From: Enterococcus hermanniensis
GTDB taxonomy: Bacteria > Bacillota > Bacilli > Lactobacillales > Enterococcaceae
NCBI RefSeq assembly: GCF_001885945.1
Contig: NZ_JXKQ01000003.1
Location: 1-64,000 of the forward strand
DNA: 64,000 nucleotides
Direction: 5' to 3'
This document shows positions 43,375 to 52,450 of the stretch, piece by piece (the first letter of the stretch is position 1; every line of letters begins with the position of its first letter). A model generated the notes under the pieces. It ran no database searches. It was not told where the DNA came from and worked only from the letters and a program-made list of their open reading frames with translations. The position numbers were made by a program, and so were the translations under genes.

Positions 43375-45135
43375 TTAGTCTACCAATAATGGTAATTGAA
43401 GATAAGAGGCATACTCACCACCGGTATGAAGGGTATGAGTTCCTTGATTATCGGGTGTACATCCAGGAGTGCCTGGCATAACAGATCCAAGTTCATCTTT
43501 TGTACTAATAACGACGCGTAATGTTTCACCAGCTTGGTAGTTTAACCCCATGGGACTTAAAACAATATCCAATTCGACAATTTCACCAGCAGCAACTTTC
43601 TCTACCTGATTAAATGTGTAGGCAGGGATTTCATCTGTTGCAACTTGTTCATCTAGTTTACGCATTGAAGCACGTAAACGGCCCCAAGCACCTTTATAGC
43701 GCAATGCCGAAGCTCCTTCTTGAGTAAAATCTTGCAGTGCAGCCCCATGGTTAGGGACAACAAATTCACTTAAAACATTTCCAAATTTGTCTAATTTTTG
43801 AACCCAGACAAAAACATCCATGTCATCATAGTCGTTCACTTCCATAAATAATTTAGCTTTTGGATAGCCGACAAACGTTGTTGCTTGGTCAAAAGTCATT
43901 TGGAATGACGTACGACCGGGTAGAACTGCAGAACTATACGTAACGGGTACATCCGTGGTAGAAGCATTTTCTTGTAACGTTCGAGATTGGCCATTCATAA
44001 AGTAACGTTTATTTTCACTAGTAACCGGTGGGAAAGATTCTGCGGGAATATCCGTTTGATTGCCACCTTGAAAATCAAGAATTGAATAACGAACAGTTGG
44101 TGTAGCCAACCAATCATTTTCTTTTCCAAGAAGGTAGTAGTCAAAGAAACGACGCAACTCTTCAATATTTTTTTCTTCATAATAGTAGGGCCATTCCTGA
44201 CGATCGTGGATTCGTAGCCATTTTTCTTTTGAGCCAAGTGTACGCCATGAACGGAAAGTACCCATTGTGTGAAGGGTATTTGAATAACTAGCAATCACAA
44301 ATGCAGGGACAGTGATCTTACTTGGGTCGGCTTTTTTATCCTGCCAAATAGCTGCATTTGCTAAAGGATAGCGATCCATTTCTTTCACTAAATCTTCTCG
44401 TTTTGCACCAGTCGCACTTACGTGGTTGACTTGTAACCGTTCAATGAAATTTTTATCTGGGATACCGCCGATATAAGCTAAATCACGGTAACCATCCGCT
44501 AATCCTTCAGTTGGGTTAATACACGTTAAATGAGGCGGTTGTTCAGCTGCGATATACCATTGTGAAAATGCTAAGTAAGACGTTCCAGTCAAAGCTGTTT
44601 TACCATTCGACCATGCTTGATCTGCTAACCATTCGATCAAATCATAGCCATCTTCTGCTTCTTGTGAACCGATCATCGTTGTATCACCTTCACTGTGTGC
44701 GATGCCACGCATGTCCGGATTACAAACAGCATAACCATGTGCACACCAATAATCAGGATCAGGAGCTTCGAATTTAGTTAAACCAGAATTCCAGTGATTA
44801 CCCATGCCCAGCATATTAAATAAATTTTTATAACGTGGAGCTGTTCCAGCACTTTTACCATATGGACTCCAAGCAACTAGAACAGGAACCTTTTCTTCTG
44901 TTATAGGTAAGTAAATATCTGTATAGATTGTGACGCCATCTCTTAATTTTACGGGAACGTCTTTTAATAATTTAATATCACCAGTTAGCGGTTTAAAACC
45001 TTCAGCAATAACAGTACCTTTTTTTAGTAGTACTTCTTTTGTTTCAAAGGGACTCAAGACACCATGTTCGATACCATTATCGATATAGTCAAATGAAGGA
45101 CTGAAACACATTTCTTTTTTTATTTCTGTAGTCAT
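43375..45135 (-). CDS. CocE/NonD-type alpha/beta hydrolase
   Basis: A 586-residue esterase or peptidase of the X-Pro dipeptidyl-peptidase (S15)/CocE group, from the ATG at 45135 behind GGAGGT. The catalytic domain begins LRDGVTIYTDIYLPI. GTSYLAFSQWY holds the nucleophile Ser of the GxSYxG-like elbow. The C-terminal jelly-roll (about 390-580) with GRTSFQMTF and LRVVISTKDELG is also typical. No signal peptide is seen. The substrate could be acyl esters or amides; peptide cleavage is less likely without the PepX N-terminal domain. Confidence 0.85.
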   Translation of the reverse strand: MTTEIKKEMCFSPSFDYIDNGIEHGVLSPFETKEVLLKKGTVIAEGFKPLTGDIKLLKDVPVKLRDGVTIYTDIYLPITEEKVPVLVAWSPYGKSAGTAPRYKNLFNMLGMGNHWNSGLTKFEAPDPDYWCAHGYAVCNPDMRGIAHSEGDTTMIGSQEAEDGYDLIEWLADQAWSNGKTALTGTSYLAFSQWYIAAEQPPHLTCINPTEGLADGYRDLAYIGGIPDKNFIERLQVNHVSATGAKREDLVKEMDRYPLANAAIWQDKKADPSKITVPAFVIASYSNTLHTMGTFRSWRTLGSKEKWLRIHDRQEWPYYYEEKNIEELRRFFDYYLLGKENDWLATPTVRYSILDFQGGNQTDIPAESFPPVTSENKRYFMNGQSRTLQENASTTDVPVTYSSAVLPGRTSFQMTFDQATTFVGYPKAKLFMEVNDYDDMDVFVWVQKLDKFGNVLSEFVVPNHGAALQDFTQEGASALRYKGAWGRLRASMRKLDEQVATDEIPAYTFNQVEKVAAGEIVELDIVLSPMGLNYQAGETLRVVISTKDELGSVMPGTPGCTPDNQGTHTLHTGGEYASYLQLPLLVD

Positions 45136-45269
45136 GATTGCTACCTCCGTATATAAATTCTTTAACAGCACTGAGTATAGAACCAAGTGTTATAGAAGTA
45201 CAATCGCAATTTTGTATAGCGCATTTTGCTAAAAAAGTGATATACAAAAAATGAATAATAATACCCGAA

Positions 45270-45306
45270 AAAAAGTGTAAATAGATAAAGTCTATTTACA
45301 CTTTTT
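45270..45306. terminator. 16-bp perfect hairpin terminator
   Basis: AAAAAGTGTAAATAGA (45270-45285) is the exact complement of 45291-45306, with loop TAAAG. Its right arm overlaps the last codons of the leftward cysteine hydrolase. Confidence 0.9.
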
Positions 45307-45828
45307 ACAATCCAATAATTCATTCAGATAGTCATTCGTTTTTTGTACATTTTCAAAATTGCTTAGTGCTTTTAACTGAGTATTTTTATTTTTTGCACCT
45401 GTTGCATCTGAAAGGATAACTGTTTGAAAACCTAATTTTTTAGCTGTTTTTTCGGTTTTTAACACACCGTTATCGGTAGAGATACCGGTGATCACCAAAG
45501 AGTGAATACCGTTCATTTTTAATAAACTTTCTAAATTTGTATTCTTAAAAGCGCTTGGGCCTTCTTTGGTTATTTGAAAAGCTTCCTTAGAAAATGAAAG
45601 GAGACTCTTTGTAAATTTTTTCTTTAAATTCTTAGAGAAAAAAGGAGGGGCGACCGTTACAATAAAAAATGGTAAACCTTTTTGCTGGAACGAATCAACT
45701 AGTCTCTGATTATTTTTGATGATTTGGTTCAATTTTGTTTGAGTCAAATTCTTGTAGAAATGGTTAGCGATGAATTTTACGCCTACTTGAATATCAATTA
45801 CGAGTAAAGCAGTATCTTTACTAATCAT
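45292..45828 (-). CDS. Isochorismatase-like cysteine hydrolase (copy 2)
   Basis: A 178-residue protein from the ATG at 45828, which overlaps the stop of the copy upstream. LLVIDIQVG holds the family Asp; ITGISTDNGVLKTEK is the nucleophile loop, where the usual Cys of GxxTxxCV is Asn-Gly. With the Cys missing, hydrolase activity is doubtful. The Lys/Cys-rich end CKKCK is unusual. It is the last gene of the operon with copy 1 and the MFS transporter. Confidence 0.78.
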   Translation of the reverse strand: MISKDTALLVIDIQVGVKFIANHFYKNLTQTKLNQIIKNNQRLVDSFQQKGLPFFIVTVAPPFFSKNLKKKFTKSLLSFSKEAFQITKEGPSAFKNTNLESLLKMNGIHSLVITGISTDNGVLKTEKTAKKLGFQTVILSDATGAKNKNTQLKALSNFENVQKTNDYLNELLDCKKCK

Positions 45829-46402
45829 GGGTTTCAAGTTCCAATATATCAGATAATTTGATGACCGAACCTAGTTTAGGATATAGTTTTTTAAAAAACA
45901 AATTGTGCATTTCAGTATCTCTGTCAGCAGTGGCATCTTCGACAATATAAAGTTTGTAACCATATTGAAAAGCATCTAAGGCGGTTGCGTATACCCCATT
46001 ACTAGTTGATACTCCGGATAAAATAATTGTATCAATTCCTCTTCGACGTAATTGAAGATCTAAATCAGTCCCGAAAAAAGCGCCTGGGTTATGTTTGGTG
46101 ATTTGAATGACGTTTTTAGCTGCTTCGTCCTTTGCAATATCCATTGAGAGTTCTGTATATAGTTTAGGAAAAGGCGTTTCTTCTGCTCGGTTTATTCGTG
46201 AAGGATGTAAATAAGAAAAAGTTGTTCCATCGACATTTACAAGAACAATAAGGGCGTCAGTATGCTTGAAGAAGTTGGCTAATTTGTTTGACGCAGATAA
46301 AATTTCTTCGTTTGTATAGGGCGACATTGACCGAGAGTTCATAATGCCTTTTTGAATATCTATTGCTACATATGCGGTTTTTGATAAATTTATTTCGTTC
46401 AT
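45821..46402 (-). CDS. Isochorismatase-like cysteine hydrolase (copy 1)
   Basis: A 193-residue protein from the ATG at 46402. YVAIDIQKGIM has the conserved Asp; the loop reads ILSGVSTSNGVYATALDAFQYGY, again with Asn-Gly where active relatives have Cys-Val. Copies 1 and 2 share this altered loop, so the change is not random damage. Members act on isochorismate, nicotinamide or N-carbamoyl amides when the Cys is present. The MFS transporter lies ten bases upstream in the operon. Confidence 0.82.
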   Translation of the reverse strand: MNEINLSKTAYVAIDIQKGIMNSRSMSPYTNEEILSASNKLANFFKHTDALIVLVNVDGTTFSYLHPSRINRAEETPFPKLYTELSMDIAKDEAAKNVIQITKHNPGAFFGTDLDLQLRRRGIDTIILSGVSTSNGVYATALDAFQYGYKLYIVEDATADRDTEMHNLFFKKLYPKLGSVIKLSDILELETHD

Positions 46403-46412
46403 TGAGACCATC

Positions 46413-47636
46413 CTAATTTTGAATTTTTAAATGTTTAAAATTGGTTCCATAATTGATTAAATTAAAAATAATACAGATTACGGCAAAGAAAAAGACCATC
46501 CTGTAATCAAAGCTAGCGGCAATTGCTGATCCTGCCAACGGTCCAATCACTGCTCCGATCGATTGCATTGTTTGGTTGTAACTAAAGATACGACCTGTTG
46601 CTTCAATAGGTGTATTGCGTGAAAGAATAATCTGTACGCTTGGTGCTAAGGCAGCATCACTTACGCCGATAAAAAGTCTTAAAATAATGACTTGCCAGAT
46701 ATTGGTCGTAAATCCTAGTAATAGGTAAATAATTAAGGACACGCTGATTCCAATAAAAAGTATTTTGTATTGTCCGATTTTGTCTCCAAGTCGCCCAAAT
46801 AGAGGGGCTACAAATATCATGACAAGTCCAGGTGCAGAAGCAACGATTCCACTAAAAATAGTAACCATTTGGGAATTGCTAACGAGTTCTCTAACGTAAA
46901 GACTAAGAATTGGACTGATTGATTTATCGGTCAATTGTAAAATCATGGTGGTAAACAACATACCGATTACGATATTTGGAGAGGTTATTTTTTTGAGCAT
47001 ATCCCGAGCTGGTAAAATATCAGTTTTTTTCTTTGGTTCAAATTTTTCTTTTACAAAGAAAACAGTTAGCAGAAAAACAAGAAACATGATACTACCAGTG
47101 AGTGCAAATGCTGCACGATAACTGGTATGGGCAACGATCATTCCACCCACGATTGGACCAAGTAATGTACCAGCAACTGTGCCGGTTGATAAAGTACCTA
47201 AAACTTGGCCAGATTTTTCTTTAGGAGTAATAATCGCCATCAATGCGATGGAGTTACTAGTAAAACCTGAGAATGCTCCTAATAACATTCGTAATACAAG
47301 CAATTGCCAAATAGAAGTAACAAAAGCCATTAAAAAAATAGTAATCGCCATTCCTAAGCTAGCTCTTATCAGCATCGGTTTTCGTCCTTTTTGATCAGCT
47401 AATTTCCCCCAAAATGGCGAGACAATAGCAGTCATCAAATAGGTACTGGCAAAGATGATCCCACTGTCAAAGCTCAATTCTTTATGTGTGAAGTTTCCTA
47501 AAGAATCAATGAACAGTGAGAGAAAAGGGGAAACGATACTCGCTCCAATTCCTGTCATAAAAGCCCCAAACCAAAGTATCCGTAAATTTCGTTGCCACAA
47601 TTCACCGCCGAAAAACCAATTTTTAAGTTTCGACAC
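46413..47636 (-). CDS. MFS transporter, 12-helix DHA1 type
   Basis: A 407-residue transporter with 12 predicted helices and a central loop (KEKFEPKKKTDILP). FWGKLADQKGRKPMLIRA is motif A. GTLSTGTVAGTLLGPIVGGMI is the proline-containing motif C of exporters. Its promoter contains a palindrome between -35 and -10, and a TetR gene is divergent, so it is probably an inducible efflux pump. The two cysteine-hydrolase-like genes follow in the same operon and may act on the same compound. Confidence 0.9.
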   Translation of the reverse strand: MSKLKNWFFGGELWQRNLRILWFGAFMTGIGASIVSPFLSLFIDSLGNFTHKELSFDSGIIFASTYLMTAIVSPFWGKLADQKGRKPMLIRASLGMAITIFLMAFVTSIWQLLVLRMLLGAFSGFTSNSIALMAIITPKEKSGQVLGTLSTGTVAGTLLGPIVGGMIVAHTSYRAAFALTGSIMFLVFLLTVFFVKEKFEPKKKTDILPARDMLKKITSPNIVIGMLFTTMILQLTDKSISPILSLYVRELVSNSQMVTIFSGIVASAPGLVMIFVAPLFGRLGDKIGQYKILFIGISVSLIIYLLLGFTTNIWQVIILRLFIGVSDAALAPSVQIILSRNTPIEATGRIFSYNQTMQSIGAVIGPLAGSAIAASFDYRMVFFFAVICIIFNLINYGTNFKHLKIQN

Positions 47637-47668
47637 GATAATTCCTTCTTTCTAAATTAACAAACGTA

Positions 47669-47697
47669 AATATAAACTACTAATAGTAGCTTGTCAA
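47669..47697 (-). promoter_or_regulatory. MFS promoter with TetR operator inside the spacer
   Basis: Reading leftwards, TTGACA (47697-47692) and TATATT (47674-47669) are 17 bases apart. The spacer contains the perfect 13-bp palindrome CTACTAATAGTAG (47677-47689). The adjacent divergent tetR gene is the obvious candidate repressor. Confidence 0.8.
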
Positions 47698-47761
47698 TTA
47701 TTGATTAGTAACTTACAGTTGTGTTATCCTAAATTTTAGATAGCATAAGGAGATAAAATTT

Positions 47762-48340
47762 ATGAAAGATACGGAGAATTCTTCTCAAAAGCGTGATTTA
47801 TCTAAAGAAAAAATTATCAATCTGTACATTAAATTAACCCATGAAATAGGTCTTAATAAAGTAAGTTTTCCTAGAATTGCTGAAAAATTAGAAGTTAAGA
47901 CCCCATCACTATATAACCACTTTAAAAATTTAGATGATTTAAAAATTCAAACAGCGATTTATTTACATCAAGAGCTTAATGAATTGTTAATGAAAGAATT
48001 AGTAGGTAAATCTAAAGGTGAGGCGCTTTTACAATATGCCTTAACTTATCGTACATTCTCTAAAAAATTTTCTTCGGTGTATGAGTTATTAAATACAATT
48101 CCATTGATGCAAAATACAGGATTGAGTGAAGCGGGTGCTAAAAGCAATCAAGTGTTGACTAAACTTCTTACTAGTTTTGATCTCTCTGAAGAAAAAACGA
48201 TTGTTAAAAGTAGATCGTTTAGGAGCATGTTGCATGGCTATATCACGTTAAATCAACTCGGATATTTCCAAAATCCTCGGATGGACGATGATGAAAGTTT
48301 TAATCTGATGATTGAAGAATTTATTTCAGAAATGAAATAG
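47762..48340 (+). CDS. TetR-family regulator
   Basis: A 192-residue protein. The N-terminal HTH reads KEKIINLYIKLTHEIGLNKVSFPRIAEKLEVKTPSLYNHFKNLDDL, with the characteristic tail Y-x-HF. The C-terminal ligand domain (about 75-190) has the TetR_C_33-like segment FRSMLHGYITLNQLGYF. It is transcribed away from the MFS-hydrolase operon, with AAGGAGAT before the ATG. It likely represses that operon through the palindrome in the shared gap. Confidence 0.93.
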   Translation: MKDTENSSQKRDLSKEKIINLYIKLTHEIGLNKVSFPRIAEKLEVKTPSLYNHFKNLDDLKIQTAIYLHQELNELLMKELVGKSKGEALLQYALTYRTFSKKFSSVYELLNTIPLMQNTGLSEAGAKSNQVLTKLLTSFDLSEEKTIVKSRSFRSMLHGYITLNQLGYFQNPRMDDDESFNLMIEEFISEMK

Positions 48341-48360
48341 AACGCAAAAGTTATCAAAAA

Positions 48361-48405
48361 AACCATATAAAACCCCGATTTATTAAACAGGGGTCTTATA
48401 TGGTT
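48361..48405. terminator. Bidirectional terminator
   Basis: AACCATATAAAACCCC and GGGGTCTTATATGGTT pair with one mismatch around GATTTATTAAACA. Convergent tetR and xerS both end here. Confidence 0.88.
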
Positions 48406-48421
48406 CTTTATTTAAGCTTGT

Positions 48422-49531
48422 TTACGTCCACAAATCATTCATCGCATCGCGTTTTTGTTTGCCGGCGATATGTGTATAAACGGTTGTAGCTGAAGTGCCG
48501 GATTGACCAAGCTGCTCGGCAACTTGGATCAAAGAATTGGTTTTGCTGTATAGTTGTGTTGCCACTGAGTGACGCAGTTTATGAGGAGATATTTTTATTT
48601 TGAAACTTTCGGAATATTTTCCGACCATTGCTTCAACTGCGCCACTGGCGATCCGTTTTGCTTTACCTCGATAGCGTGTTAAAAAAAGCGCAGTCTCTGT
48701 TTCAGCTGGCTGATAAAGATTTTCTCGTTGAGCCAGGTAATTCGTTAAAAATTCCATAGCAATCGATGAGATAACGACCATATCCCATTTTCCACCTTTA
48801 CGGTAAACCCGTGCTTCACCAGAAGTTAGATCTAAATCTTGAACATTCATATTGACTAATTCTGAAAGACGCATCCCAGTACCTAAGAAGAGTGCAATGA
48901 TTGCTAGATCACGGACTTGATTTTTCTTAAAAGCGGTGATTGCTTGCCGTGTTTCTAAAGTATCGATATAGCGATGTTCGATATAGTCTAAAAAGTCGAT
49001 GGCTTCTTCGTCTAAAAATAATTTTTTTTCTATTGCAGCTCCACGTTCGGCCATTGTTTTATTGTCCTTGACATTCGCTACTTTTGCCATCATATTATGT
49101 TCAAGATAAGGTTTTCCGCTATTACGATCAACAGCATCGTTTAAGTAATTGAAGAGGGAACGTAAGGCTGTAATACCACGTTGGACAGTAGCATTTTGTC
49201 TCAACGGTAAAGACTGATCATTTTCTTCTAAACGTTTTTGAGTTGTTTCTTTTAGAATTTTAGGGGCCTTGACTAAATGTGCTTTATAAAATTCTAAATC
49301 TTCTGGCCATAAATTAGCGAATTCAGTTAAAGTAACTTCTGATATCTTATCTGCAGAAGAGAAACTTTCTTGAATCAGCCAGTTTAAAAAACGACGATAT
49401 TCTTTTGCATATTCATAAAGAGTGATGGATGAGTATTGATCTCCACTTTTTTTTCGGAAATAGTTTTGGATAAACCAAGGGAAGAATTGAATTTCTTCTT
49501 CCATTCGACGATTGGCTTCTTGTTGATTCAT
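48422..49531 (-). CDS. xerS: Tyrosine recombinase XerS
   Basis: A 369-residue site-specific recombinase. The N-terminal SAM-like domain (about 10-140) carries YFRKKSGDQYSSITLYEYAKEYRRFLNWL, a XerS feature. The catalytic residues are all visible: Arg in GTGMRLSELVNM, Lys in YRKGGKWDMV, HKLRHSVATQL (His and Arg), and the nucleophile Tyr in TTVYTHIAGK. In streptococci and lactococci XerS resolves chromosome dimers at difSL. I saw no matching dif site in the flanks. The window may therefore lie near, but not at, the terminus. Confidence 0.92.
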   Translation of the reverse strand: MNQQEANRRMEEEIQFFPWFIQNYFRKKSGDQYSSITLYEYAKEYRRFLNWLIQESFSSADKISEVTLTEFANLWPEDLEFYKAHLVKAPKILKETTQKRLEENDQSLPLRQNATVQRGITALRSLFNYLNDAVDRNSGKPYLEHNMMAKVANVKDNKTMAERGAAIEKKLFLDEEAIDFLDYIEHRYIDTLETRQAITAFKKNQVRDLAIIALFLGTGMRLSELVNMNVQDLDLTSGEARVYRKGGKWDMVVISSIAMEFLTNYLAQRENLYQPAETETALFLTRYRGKAKRIASGAVEAMVGKYSESFKIKISPHKLRHSVATQLYSKTNSLIQVAEQLGQSGTSATTVYTHIAGKQKRDAMNDLWT

Positions 49532-49735
49532 CTACGCCAGCTCCTTTATAGAAGAAAGTATAAATCAGCTTTTTTAAAATGTCAAACATTAGTTATTTTA
49601 TATGTATTTTACATTGTTTAAACATATTTACTACTAATTTACTGGTTATTTAAATCTATAAAATTAGTTGTTCAATTTTCGTAAGAATAATACTTGCTAA
49701 CGTAGTAAACTAAAGCTGTAAAGGAGGCGAGTACA

Positions 49736-50773
49736 ATGATTGTTTCTTTAGAACAACAAAAAGAATATTACCAAGCTTTAATAACTAAAAATCGTGCCTA
49801 TGATGGAATTTTTTATGCGGGGATTAAAACAACAGGTATATTTTGTCATGCGTCATGTACAGCACGTAAGCCTAAATTTGAGAATTGTGAATTTTATAAG
49901 ACCGCTCAAGAAGCATTATTAGCGGGCTATCGGCCATGTAAAATCTGTCGACCACTGTCATTTCCACAAATGATTCCTGAAGAAGTTCAATTATTGGTCG
50001 ATGCGGTGGAGGAACAACCTGAAAAGCGATGGAAAGAAGCCGATTTTTCTAAGCTTGGGTTGCATTCTGCTAGTGCAAGAAGAAAGTTCAAAGAAGTTTA
50101 TCAGATGACTTTTGTCCAATATGCGCGAGCAAGACGAATGGGAATAGCTTTTAAGGAAATTAAAAAGGGCAGTAAAGTAGTCGATCAACAATTGGAAGTA
50201 GGGTATGAATCGGCAAGTGGATTTAACGACGCCTTCAGCAAAATTATGGGTAATCCAGCTAAAAAAGTGGTAGGGACACCTTTGATTGCTTCATTTATAT
50301 CCATACCCATTGGGCGTATGTTGTGTTTAGCAGATGAGAATTATTTATATTTATTGGAGTTTGAAGACCGACGCGGACTTGAGCTTGAAATTGAAAAATT
50401 ACGTAGCAAATATAATTTTCGCATTCTATACGGTCAGACATTAATCAGTAAGCAAGTTGAGCAGCAACTCAATGAATATTTTGCAAGGAAGAGGATGACT
50501 TTTTCGATTCCGCTATTTTATGATGGGACAGATTTTCAAAAAAAAGTGTGGAGAGAATTGGAACTAATTCCTGCTGGAAATACGCGGAGTTATCAAGAAA
50601 TAGCTATTCGTTTGGGAGACAGAAATAAGGTCAGGGCAGTAGGCAGAGCGAATGGTTTAAATAAAATAGCGATTATAATTCCTTGCCATAGGGTGATTGG
50701 ACAAAATGGTCAACTGACCGGTTATGCGGGAGGCTTAGCTCGTAAAAAATATTTACTTGATTTAGAAAAATAG
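49736..50773 (+). CDS. ada: Ada-type DNA methylphosphotriester / O6-methylguanine methyltransferase
   Basis: A 345-residue fusion. Residues 1-75 form the Ada zinc domain with Cys37, Cys41, Cys68 and Cys71 (one of which accepts methyl from phosphotriesters). An AraC-like HTH follows (about 85-180; GYESASGFNDAFSKIMG). The C-terminal 165 residues are the methyltransferase, with IIPCHRVIG holding the acceptor Cys317. The full E. coli Ada layout in one protein means it can both repair alkylated DNA and act as a methylation-triggered activator. AAGGAGG precedes the ATG. Confidence 0.96.
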   Translation: MIVSLEQQKEYYQALITKNRAYDGIFYAGIKTTGIFCHASCTARKPKFENCEFYKTAQEALLAGYRPCKICRPLSFPQMIPEEVQLLVDAVEEQPEKRWKEADFSKLGLHSASARRKFKEVYQMTFVQYARARRMGIAFKEIKKGSKVVDQQLEVGYESASGFNDAFSKIMGNPAKKVVGTPLIASFISIPIGRMLCLADENYLYLLEFEDRRGLELEIEKLRSKYNFRILYGQTLISKQVEQQLNEYFARKRMTFSIPLFYDGTDFQKKVWRELELIPAGNTRSYQEIAIRLGDRNKVRAVGRANGLNKIAIIIPCHRVIGQNGQLTGYAGGLARKKYLLDLEK

Positions 50774-50775
50774 AT

Positions 50776-50812
50776 CGTTAAAAAAGTGCCTTTACTAGGC
50801 ACTTTTTTTAGG
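50776..50812 (+). terminator. Terminator after ada
   Basis: AAAAAAGTGCCT and AGGCACTTTTTTT pair around TTACT. Confidence 0.88.
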
Positions 50813-51414
50813 TTAAGAGAACGATAATACGCAATAATTCATCAGTTGAATAAAGAACTATTAATATCGCAAATGAATTTTTTAAAATAAAAACTATAAG
50901 CGTCACATAGCCCGATGGATCATCGATTTATCGAAAGCCCCTTTAAAATAAGAAAATCTTCCATTTTTGTCCTTGATCATATTCATTCATTCTCAAAAAA
51001 TTTTTTTTTGATTGAATAACTACAGTAAAAACCAAGAAACGTCTTCTTAAATCATTCTTTTCCGGTCTTCTTAAATCATTCTTTTCCGGTCTACTTATAT
51101 AATTAATAAAATAAATCGTTTTTTATAAAATTGATTTTTATAGTTATAATTTTTGAAACCCTTTTCTAAAAGGATCAAGAAATGGAGATTGACATAAAAA
51201 GAGTACCGCTATTTTATTGTATGTTATTTTTATTTTTCGATAAATATTAGAAGCTTCAAGTAATAGAAGTTCTATTTATAACCTTTTATCGATAAAAGGC
51301 CTATTTTTATCGATTTTTCAGTAAAAACATTGTGAATGTTGGTGCAAAAAGGCGTATCATTTTTAAAAAATTTTAAAGTACGTTAAGATAAATATAGAAA
51401 GTGAGGAGAAATAA
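50813..51414. other. Long AT-rich upstream region of the stress cluster
   Basis: About 600 bases without a gene. It contains a 24-bp unit in perfect tandem duplication starting GTCTTCTTAAATCATTCTTT (51041-51064 and 51065-51088) and a third partial copy. It also has the 18-bp perfect palindrome CCTTTTATCGATAAAAGG (51282-51299), with related ATCGAT texts near 51238 and 51310. These are plausible binding sites for regulators of the SDR and gls24 genes. Confidence 0.6.
51041..51094. repeat. Tandem 24-bp direct repeat, 2.2 copies
   Basis: Two identical 24-base copies abut, and a third begins GTCTAC before diverging. Identity of the copies points to a recent duplication. Confidence 0.9.
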
Positions 51415-52308
51415 ATGACAGAACCCGTTTTAAGAGATCCGAGAAAGTTATTTTATAATGATCGTTTTGAAAAACAAGATCAAGATACTCCCGCTCTCCA
51501 AACAAACATGACACCACGACCAGATTGCGGCGAAGAAAGTTATGTTGGAAGTAAAAAAATGGAGAATCGCAGAGTATTGATTACTGGAGCAGATTCAGGA
51601 ATTGGACGCGCAGCTGCCATCGCATTTGCTCGTGAAGGTGCAGATGTGGCTTTCCAATACTTCCCAGGTGAAGAAAAAGATGCAAAGGAAGTTGCTGAAC
51701 TGATAGAAGCAGCTGGAAGAAAAGCCGTATTACTTCCCTATGATTTGAGGGATGAACAGGCACCAAAAGAAATCGTTGCAAAAGCAGTCGCAGAATTAAA
51801 TGGATTAGATACATTAGTTCTTAACTCAGCACAACAAATTTCCCAAGAATCGATTGAAACTTTACCTATTCAACAAGTAAAAGATACATTTACCATAAAT
51901 ATTATTTCGATGTTTGCGATTGTCCAAGAAGCAGTCAGTCATCTGCCTGCCGGTAGCAGTATTATTACGACGACTTCGGTACAAGCATTTAATCCTAGTG
52001 ATAATTTAATGGATTATGCAGCTACAAAAGCAGCTATTGCAAACTTTACGGTTAGCTTAGCCACCCAATTAGCTAAAAAAGGTATCCGTGTCAATGGAGT
52101 AGCACCAGGACCAATCTGGACACCGCTTCAGTTGGATCAAGGACAGCCTGAAGAAAAATTACCAGATTTTGGACAACAAGCATTATTAGAAAGAGCTGGA
52201 CAACCAGTTGAACTGGCACCAGTATATGTCTTCTTAGCTTCAAATGATGCAAGCTATGTTACTGCTCAAATTTATGGTGTAACGGGTGGCGAGCCGATCA
52301 ATCTTTAA
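51415..52308 (+). CDS. Short-chain dehydrogenase, general-stress type (YdaD/YhxC-like)
   Basis: A 297-residue SDR. An N-terminal extension of about 48 residues (TPRPDCGEESYVGSKKMENR) precedes the Rossmann core: RVLITGADSGIGRAAAIAFAREGADVAFQY (TGxxxGIG) at about 53-80, NSA at about 138 in place of NAG, and the catalytic YAATK at about 200. The extended form is that of general-stress SDR proteins such as GsiB-neighbour YdaD. It stands before the alkaline-shock cluster, supporting a role in the stress response; the substrate is unknown. Confidence 0.9.
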   Translation: MTEPVLRDPRKLFYNDRFEKQDQDTPALQTNMTPRPDCGEESYVGSKKMENRRVLITGADSGIGRAAAIAFAREGADVAFQYFPGEEKDAKEVAELIEAAGRKAVLLPYDLRDEQAPKEIVAKAVAELNGLDTLVLNSAQQISQESIETLPIQQVKDTFTINIISMFAIVQEAVSHLPAGSSIITTTSVQAFNPSDNLMDYAATKAAIANFTVSLATQLAKKGIRVNGVAPGPIWTPLQLDQGQPEEKLPDFGQQALLERAGQPVELAPVYVFLASNDASYVTAQIYGVTGGEPINL

Positions 52309-52450
52309 CACCAGTATTTAATAATGGTTTTATTAAGAGAAAGCTAATTCTCTTTGTTGATAGTTACTAGACTGATTCAAAAGTATACGAACAACAGACT
52401 AATAATCAGAGTACTTCGAATCAGTTGCAATATATTGAAGGAGGTGCGTC

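Noticed and set aside
49532-49735. Possible dif site next to xerS
   Set aside because: I searched by eye for a 31-bp difSL-like sequence in the flanks and found none convincing.
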